DNA of 64,000 bases from Chaunax sp. Z400 (taxonomy: Eukaryota > Chordata > Actinopteri > Lophiiformes > Chaunacidae). The notes under the pieces are model-generated. The model was not told the origin of the DNA. It ran no database searches and saw only the letters and a program-made list of their open reading frames with translations. Position 1 is the first letter of the stretch; each line of letters begins with the position of its first letter. The stretch lies in the NCBI GenBank assembly GCA_037577475.1, contig CM075188.1:13019501-13083500 (forward strand). The letters are read 5' to 3'. A program made the position numbers and the translations under genes. Below, piece by piece: positions 58,287 through 64,000 of this stretch.

Positions 58287-58305
58287 ATCCCGCTGCTGTG
58301 CTGCA
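58287..58305 (+). other. sema6b: End of 5' UTR at start of first coding exon
   Basis: Nineteen leader nucleotides lie between the AG acceptor and the ATG. The ATG context is GCAATGA, with a purine missing at -3 of the ideal consensus but an in-frame signal peptide following it. Confidence 0.65.
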
Positions 58306-58414
58306 ATGACGTCTGCGGCCCCTCCTTCCTTCTTCCTGCTGTGTTGGGTTCTTGGAACAGCTATCTCGGCGTTCCCTGAGGAACCGGGGCCCCTCAACTT
58401 CATCCCCACCGAAG
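58306..58414 (+). CDS. sema6b: Class 6 semaphorin, first coding exon (signal peptide); closest to Sema6B; partial
   Basis: Class 6 semaphorins are single-pass membrane guidance proteins that bind class A plexins through an N-terminal sema domain and can also signal in reverse. This exon gives residues 1-36 plus one base of the next codon. Residues 1 to about 22 are a signal peptide: a short polar start, a hydrophobic core (FFLLCWVLG) and a small-residue ISA cleavage site. The mature start FPEEPGPL matches the FPE(E/D) opening shared by class 6 members and is closest to Sema6B. The exon is bounded by TTACAG at 58,286 and GAAG|GTATTG at 58,415 and ends in phase 1, which fits the next exon. The assignment to class 6 is firm; 6B over its paralogues, and which fish duplicate, is likely but unproven. 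Confidence 0.85.
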
Positions 58415-59791
58415 GTATTGACCTCCTGACTTTCTCGGCCTCTCGCCGCCTGCTCCCCTGCCTGGCTCTCTCCTAACCCGTCATGTGTGAGGTGTGGGGT
58501 CGCGCCCAAACATGTAGGGTGTTGAATTTGAGGGAGAGCATGGAGGAGGCACGCTGTGGGCTGTTGCGGTCAGACAGGCTCTCACACAAAGGGTGTTGAC
58601 TGGTGTCCAGGTCAGGACTGTGGGGTCATACTTAGGAATGAGACCAGAGTTTGGGACAGGACTCCTGAAGTCATGACTTTCCCACACACAGACTCAGACC
58701 CTCAAGAGACGCGGCTTCTACACAATCAGACTTAGAGTCTCCATATCATCTTGGCAGTCTACGGCTTATACCAGACCTTGATTGATTGCAGTTCAATAAT
58801 ATTGATTGATGGTTTCCCTGCTGAGTCCAGACCTTTCTCAAATTATCAATACCAAACAGTAGAGGTTGTCATGCTATTGAGAGCTACATTGGAGTGAATG
58901 CATTAAATTCAGCAGCTGTGGTTCAAAGCATTTATAAATTCAGGTAAAATGCTGGTTTATTGAGGCTGACAGAGAAGTTTGGAGGTGGACAGAGAGAGAA
59001 AACATGGAGGTCAAGGAGAGTAAAGAATGATTCGAAGTGACAGATGCTGAAGGAAGACATTACAGGATAAAATAAAGCAGTAGCACAACAGAGGTGAATA
59101 AGAAGAGGAAACAGATGAATGAGCCTTAGGACGTGTTTTAAAGAAGTAAGAGCAGAGAGAGGATGTAAGGGTATCGGATGAAAATGATCTCATTCACCAA
59201 AGTCAAGGTCAAAGACAAATGGACATATTGGATTTTCATGGTAATCAATATGATTTATTTGCAGCTTTTCTCTCTCGAGTCTCCCTTTATTGATATTTTT
59301 TCTCAGCTTCTTTGCACATTTGCAAGACAGCTAAAAAGAATGTTGAAAATGCTCCACCGCTGCTATCTTTGATTTCTCTCCACGAATGTTTCCATCCCTC
59401 AATGTGCAGAACTCCTCGTCCTGTTGAACATTTTGTTTTAAAATGTTTCCATGTGTCACTCTTCTAGAATTAGTTGAATATGTTGGCAGAACATATCAAA
59501 TATTACAGTGACATATGTTCAGAACTCTTTCCTTTTCAGATGAGTGTTTGTTTCTGGTATCTCAGATTGTACTCAGCTTTTGTCTTTTCATTTTTAACGT
59601 GGCAGATATGCTGCTGTTTTTAATGTGTTTCTCAAACTTTGTCTGCACATCAACTTGAATACCTGTTACTACTTCCAAACTGTCAAAACAAAATAATACA
59701 AAGCCACAGTTATATTGACTATACTTTTTTGAAAGATGGATGTCAGTTTGGGATCAGTTATTGTGTGTTTCTGTTTCTCATTCACTGACAG
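58415..59791 (+). other. Second intron, 1,377 bp
   Basis: The intron begins GTATTG and ends with CACTGACAG. I see no repeat or RNA gene inside it; it is ordinary AT-rich intron with GA-rich patches near 58,980-59,010. Confidence 0.7.
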
Positions 59792-59906
59792 TGGTGAGGA
59801 GACACCCAGTGTTTCTGGGCCGTCCCCACCGAACATGGCTGAGACAGGAGCCTCTGCACATCCAGAGGGTCCTACAAGTCAATCGGACACTCTACATTGG
59901 AGCAAG
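59792..59906 (+). CDS. sema6b: Class 6 semaphorin, second coding exon (start of sema domain); partial
   Basis: Joined in phase to the previous exon, it encodes residues 37-74 and two bases of codon 75. Recognisable elements in order are RRHPVFLGRPHR (family .YPVF.G.), then LHIQRVLQVNRTLYIGA, the first beta-strand of the sema propeller. NRT is a potential N-glycosylation site at residue 67. The IQRVL.VNRTL.IG pattern is closer to Sema6B than to 6A, 6C or 6D as I recall them. The donor is AGCAAG|GTACAA. The reading frame needs the next exon, which does not occur in the remaining 4 kb, so the gene continues past the right edge. Confidence 0.85.
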
Positions 59907-60330
59907 GTACAATACGCATCAGTAAACACACAGACACACTAATGAGCCTCTAATATAAACTATTCATGCTTTATCTACAGTAAGCTTGAACGAATCTATT
60001 CATTTTGCTTGAATCACACGCATATACAAATACAAATACAGCTCTGCCAGAGCCATATTCAGTTTTAATCTGATTTTGAGTTAATATTTGTTGCTAAGCA
60101 ATATTAGCCTTGTTCAATGGATATAATTTTCAGAGTTGCAGTGTCTGAGCCTCTAAATGTGTTAATTAAACCGTACGGATGTATAGTGGAACAGCACGTT
60201 CCCTGTTGAATTTATTAATTGGGTTTTTTTCTAAATGGAGATGGTTGGTTGGTCCCAGACATTGTTCAGTATTTCAACATGCTAACTGTCGATGCGTTAA
60301 CGTGCTAATATTAGGATTCAGCTCAAAGAA
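59907..60330 (+). other. Third intron, start
   Basis: The segment begins GTACAATACG. It is ordinary AT-rich intron before the SINE, with no further exon recognisable. The whole of 59,907-64,000 appears to be one intron. Confidence 0.65.
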
Positions 60331-60555
60331 GGGGAGGTTGTGGCTCAGGAGGTACAGTGGTCGTTCACGGAATGAAAGGTCGGTGGTTCGATCCCCAGCC
60401 CCCGCAAGTCTACAAGTCGAAGTGTCCTTGAGCAAGATACTGAACCCCAATTTGCTACCTGGGTGCCATAATGTAATGGCAGCCCACTGCTCCTCAGGGA
60501 TGTGTTAAATGCAGAGAAAGAATTTCCCCCTGTGGGATTAATAAAGTATCTCAAA
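60331..60555 (+). mobile_element. V-SINE-like tRNA-derived SINE
   Basis: It starts GGGGAGGTTG and has an A box TGGCTCAGGAGG (60,341-60,352) and a B box GGTTCGATCCC (60,385-60,395), the RNA polymerase III internal promoter. The central domain contains gtccttgagcaagatactga and accccaatttgct, typical of vertebrate V-SINEs. The tail is ctgtgggattaataaagtat followed by A-rich units. It is nearly full length, on the same strand as the gene, and well preserved, which suggests moderate age. Target duplications are not clear because both flanks are A/G rich. Confidence 0.85.
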
Positions 60556-60715
60556 AAGAAAAGAAAAGCTGCACCTAAGTACTGCTATGACACTGCGTTC
60601 ACGTTACACATTAACATTTTCGCACATCTGATTATATCCATCTCCGATTGTGCACAAAACAAATGGGAGCAATGTCAAGCTGGCAGAGATAATCTCATAC
60701 TCATCTCATACTCAT

Positions 60716-62621
60716 TGTAGGGTTACAAGGGGTTAACGATAATAATTATGATCAAAATGATCATATATTAATTATCGTATTATAAAGCTATTAATTAATC
60801 AGGTAGGGTTATGAAAGAATACCTCGAGGAGCACCACCTTCCTAAAGCTATATTCCTAAGGTCGGAAGGATTCCTTAAGAAAGCTGTAAATATAACCCAG
60901 ATTAATTAATTACTAAATAATGGCGTTCAATCAGTCTCAAATGAAGGAAGTCAAGTCCTCTATCGCAAGAACTAATGATTCCAGTCATCAACACAGAAAC
61001 TTGGTCTAAGAGAATCTACTTTATTATCAAAGATAATCTAACACAGCACACAGAACAAACTAAAACTAAATTCAACATAGGATGATAACAGAAAGATAGT
61101 CAAAATGAGATCGAGTGAAAGAGAGAAAATAAGACATAACTATAACAGGGTGTATGATAGCGTGGTGATGTGAACCAAACTAAAGGGGGTCTAAGGGAAG
61201 CTTGAAGGGAAACTAAATTAGGTAAATTGTGTATAATAATGCCAGATCAGCTATGACGCTTTCCAAGACACAGAGATGTTCGGGTTAGCTTACTTCTCAG
61301 CCGGTCTCCGGGGTAGGGACGAAAGCACGCTTTGGCGAGTTATCAGGAGGGGTCACCGACCGGATACTCGCGGAGGATGCTGTTCGAAGTCCACCGGATC
61401 CTGGTCCCGAATCTCAGATGTTGGAGGGTCGCGTCGTCGCTGGCTGGCGGCTTTGTGAACTTCGGACCTGACGGTCGTGTTCAGCTTGGCCGTGCTTTGA
61501 CGGCGTTGGAGCGAGTTAAGTGGTAATGCAGCTCAAAGAAGGGCTTAGTGAATTACTCAGGCGTGAGTGATCCACAGGTGAGCTTCAAATAAATTAGTTG
61601 AAGTGGAGAAATTCAACTAATAGCAGAGAGGAAAGGAATGCTATCTAACTGTATGAGCTAAGTCTTAAAGAAAAGGGAAAAGAAGTCTCTTCTGCTGCGG
61701 CAGGAGGGCACGGGCTTATCCACGGAGTCACGGGGATCTCCGCGTTCAGGAGTCAGAGTTCATGTCAGGTGGAGGTAGGAGCAAGCGGAGCAAGAGCACG
61801 AGCGGCTTCGCGCCGTGGCTTTTGAAGCCTCACAGCTGCCGGAAGTAAGGGCGTGTCCTATGTTACTGTAAGATACGAGGTCACATCACCAGCTGACATA
61901 GAAACAATAGGCGAGACATCTGAGTCTCTCCACTAGAAGGAGGCATCAAAGCACACATGCAATAAACATGAACTCAAAGGGACACAGGAAGAAAATCATC
62001 ACTATGTGCTCATCAAATTCAAGACAAGAAACATATTACAAAAGGAGTAAAACACACAACGATAAGGGGAATATCAGAAATGATCCATTAGAACATGTTA
62101 CAGAGTTCAGCTTCCCAGAAATCATGCTTACACAGTCATGAACACATTTCTTCTCTTGCTTCCGTGATGAGAGGAAGAGGAGAAGAGGCAGGAGGTATGG
62201 TGAACATTTTGGCATGGAGGGTAGGTTGGATTGTCAGATTTTTATTAATTCATTGATTCCCAGTTTCTGAACCCATGCAGGGTTTTGGATCCTGTGGTTT
62301 GGAACAGAAAGCAGTCTCATGGTCTCCTGAGTTGCAGACTGACACCCTGGTGTGTCTCTGGTACTCAGCAAGGGGTCAGGAGGGGTGAGACCAGGTCCTC
62401 TTTGATATGTTAAGGGAAGGCAAATGTTGTGTGGGTACAGACCCCAAGTTGTGATTACGGGTGTTATCTTTATGTGAATTGTGGGGTTGTAACTCCACAA
62501 TGGTGAGCAGATGGTTGATCAAAGCGAATGACCATGTTTGATCATCCAGGCAAGGCGGAACCACAGCTGAAGTCGCAAGGCATGGTGAGGTGGAGGTCGA
62601 CTGACCTACCCTCACCCTACA
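60716..62621 (-). mobile_element. Long terminal repeat (1,906 bp), reverse orientation, 3' LTR of an endogenous retroelement
   Basis: On the minus strand it begins TGTAGGGT (at 62,621) and ends ACCCTACA (at 60,716): canonical TG...CA ends with an 8-bp inverted terminal match. A G9 polypurine tract lies immediately upstream on that strand, and envelope-like sequence lies beyond it, so this is the 3' LTR. An AATAAA poly(A) signal lies at 61,020-61,025 (minus), leaving about 300 nt to the LTR end. Two stretches (about 61,290-61,510 and 61,680-61,860) are dense in CpG, suggesting relative youth or a CpG-rich U3. It sits in the semaphorin intron, antisense to the gene. Its other LTR and the target duplication partner of the flanking TCAT lie outside the window. 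Confidence 0.85.
61020..61025 (-). terminator. AATAAA poly(A) signal of the LTR
   Basis: TTTATT on the + strand is AATAAA on the element's strand. Its position in the distal LTR fits the R/U5 boundary of the retroelement transcript. Confidence 0.5.
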
Positions 62622-62634
62622 GTCCCCCCCCCAC
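62622..62634 (-). other. Polypurine tract of the retroelement
   Basis: On the element strand the sequence GTGGGGGGGGGAC abuts the LTR start TGTAGGG, with AC between the G run and TG. This is the expected primer site for plus-strand DNA synthesis. Confidence 0.7.
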
Positions 62635-62904
62635 GGCTGGATGCAGGCGGATGGCGGAATCCCAAGCCGTAGCAGGTGATGTCCTTCGTCGAAGCGTTGA
62701 GGTTCGCCGGCTGTGGATGGTCAGCGTCATAGCATCTGGCAGTTAAACAGTCTAGGGGCAACTATAAGCATGCATCTATACTGAATCAGGGTTATCTCAA
62801 TCTAGGGCCTTAGAGGAGAGGTTATCATTTTCCGTTAGTTGTGAAGGAAAGATGGAAAGAAGGAAAAGGAAAGGCAGTCATTTGTCTTACTCTTCAAGAG
62901 TTAG
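62635..62904 (-). other. Retroelement internal region between envelope fragment and LTR
   Basis: Internal sequence of the LTR element with no open frame I recognise. It probably includes decayed envelope 3' sequence or untranslated region. Confidence 0.4.
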
Positions 62905-63345
62905 TTAACTCAAGCTAGGAGCAGGGAACAGGTTGATACCCCTATCACCTGTAGTCTCCTCAACTTCATCTATCTTGGCTGGTCTACTCTTATCTGGGAT
63001 TCTCTGTCTTACTATCTTAGCCATGTGTACTTGCATTTGTCCACCTTGCTCTGAAGGAGGCGGAGGCACCGGATGCAAAATACAGTGATCTAAGTTAAGG
63101 AGCACTAGGTAGGGAGGTATCCGTCCCGTAGCTAGGCTATCTACAGAAGAACTTATTTCAAGGAGCATGTCGGACATGAGCAAGTTTACTAGCTGTGTGT
63201 GTGCATAGTCAACCGCAACAACTGAAAGAGTATCTACAGCCCGGATGGTTTTGTCCAGAGCTTGACTATGGGTGTTAAGGATTACCACTGTTCCTTTACC
63301 AGTTTGGCCTATGGTTTGGAGCTTGCGTTGTTGATTTAAAAATCT
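62905..63345 (-). pseudogene. Envelope-like protein fragment (endogenous retroelement)
   Basis: An open minus-strand frame of about 145 codons encodes a mostly helical, Leu/Val/Ser-rich segment followed by an ArgIleProProTyrLeuVal motif and a short His/Cys/Pro stretch, then diverges to a stop at 62,905. The helical repeat followed by RIPPYLV resembles envelope-like proteins of fish endogenous retroelements that I recall from genome annotations. The resemblance is from memory. Near 63,345 the reading shifts frame relative to the upstream part, and the downstream half of a normal envelope is missing, so the gene is broken. Its position between a pol-side frame and the polypurine tract also fits an env. 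Confidence 0.5.
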
Positions 63346-63479
63346 GCGTCCTAAGCTCGGGTATTTCTACTTGCATTTCCCCAACATGACGCTTCACGGC
63401 GGTCATGCTGATGGAATTATAAGGAGAAAGTTCCAGGCTGAAGACAGAACCTACTACTGAGAACCTTTGAGATCTGGTT

Positions 63480-63617
63480 TTACAGTCTGCAGTTAGTTAT
63501 CAGTAGCCCAGGTCGGTATTTTAAAATGATACCTGAGTCAGGACCTGGTGAAACACTGTCGGCTTGGGCCGTGATGGCTATCGCTACGAGTGTCAGAAGA
63601 GTGTAGATCCACGTCAT
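63480..63617 (-). pseudogene. Envelope-like N-terminus with signal peptide, ended by a premature stop
   Basis: ATG at 63,617 opens a 45-codon minus-strand frame. It begins with a hydrophobic signal peptide (rich in Leu, Ala, Ile, Val) and a small-residue cleavage site, and ends at TAA (63,480). A viral-type envelope should continue, so this stop, together with the frameshift near 63,345, indicates an inactivated gene. An alternative is that the short frame is a leader read-through artefact. Confidence 0.5.
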
Positions 63618-63669
63618 TCTGAAGAAAGGAGCAACAATCAATGTAATTGCTGAGGCAAAGAAATCACAA

Positions 63670-63678
63670 CCCCCCCCC
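63670..63678 (-). other. Second G9 tract between the two retroelement frames
   Basis: On the element strand this is a run of nine G in the gap between the upstream frame (stop at 63,693) and the envelope start (63,617). It could be an internal polypurine tract, or a simple homopolymer. Confidence 0.4.
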
Positions 63679-63692
63679 TTATGTCAAAATGA

Positions 63693-64000
63693 TTATTGAC
63701 TAATTTGTTTAGCCGTCAAGTTTTGTAGCTCGTGCTTTTGTGTGCTGGAGCTAAGGTACTGTATTTGGGACCGCAGTGTCCCCGTCAATTCCCATGGGGG
63801 TTTTGGTTGTGGAGGGTCATTTCTTGGCATCTCGTCTGTTTGGACATCTTCGATGCACCTTTTGCATGCTGCTAAACCGGTGCTGAGTGGTGTTTTGTTG
63901 TTGTATGCCACTGCCCGTTTATCTTTGTCTTGGAGGGCATCAGCATCTGCTAGCACTTGTGCCGCGAAGTCTGATTTGGGTTTAGCGTCAGCTTTAGTCA
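63693..64000 (-). CDS. C-terminal part of an upstream retroelement protein (unrecognised); open at window edge
   Basis: The minus-strand frame enters from the right edge without a stop and ends at TAG/TGA-type closure at 63,693, about 75 bp before the envelope ATG. The piece is charged (Lys/Asp rich), has a CxxC-like pair (AlaCysLysArgCys) and a Pro-rich PPQPKPPWEL stretch, and ends in a Gln/Leu-rich tail. By position it should be the end of pol, or an accessory frame. I do not recognise the family from this fragment. Confidence 0.45.
   Translation of the reverse strand, partial: TKADAKPKSDFAAQVLADADALQDKDKRAVAYNNKTPLSTGLAACKRCIEDVQTDEMPRNDPPQPKPPWELTGTLRSQIQYLSSSTQKHELQNLTAKQISQ

Noticed and set aside
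60331..60400. Possible tRNA gene
   Set aside because: The A and B boxes belong to a SINE head: the clover-leaf is not intact and the SINE body and tail follow directly.
61276..61526. Open frames in the CpG-dense part of the LTR
   Set aside because: Two overlapping short frames of about 60 codons, in different frames, are rich in Arg and Gly because of base composition. They lie antisense to the element and carry no motif.

Overview
The window looks like nuclear DNA from a teleost fish, probably a percomorph. It has no operons or long uninterrupted genes. Non-coding DNA is dense in (CA)n/(GT)n microsatellites, and it carries decayed fish-type transposons: Tc1 fragments, a hAT element with an 8-bp target duplication, an L2-like LINE, tRNA-derived SINEs and an LTR retroelement. 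The coding pieces are short exons with GT/AG splice sites. The species cannot be named from the sequence.

Layout. 1-7,000 is AT-rich upstream DNA with a few repeats. About 7,150-8,250 is a CpG-rich promoter region with a TATA-like box near 7,403 and a probable long non-coding first exon (about 7,430-8,059) that ends in a strong CAGAG|GTAAGT donor and carries several short upstream ORFs. From 8,060 to 58,286 I see no convincing coding sequence. I read this as one ~50-kb first intron filled with microsatellites and transposon remnants. At 58,287-58,414 and 59,792-59,906 two phase-compatible exons encode a signal peptide and the start of a sema domain. They best match the N-terminus of a class 6 semaphorin, closest to semaphorin-6B, on the + strand. 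The remaining exons lie beyond the right edge.

Right end. Intron 3 holds a V-SINE-like element (60,331-60,555). It is followed by a 1.9-kb LTR (60,716-62,621) in reverse orientation, with its polypurine tract and a broken envelope-like gene that runs in from the right edge. The element lies antisense to the semaphorin gene.

Only one cellular gene is therefore supported. It is a plexin-ligand guidance receptor with a large regulatory first intron, and everything else is repeat-derived or non-coding. Linking the first exon to the semaphorin is inference from position, strand and splice signals.
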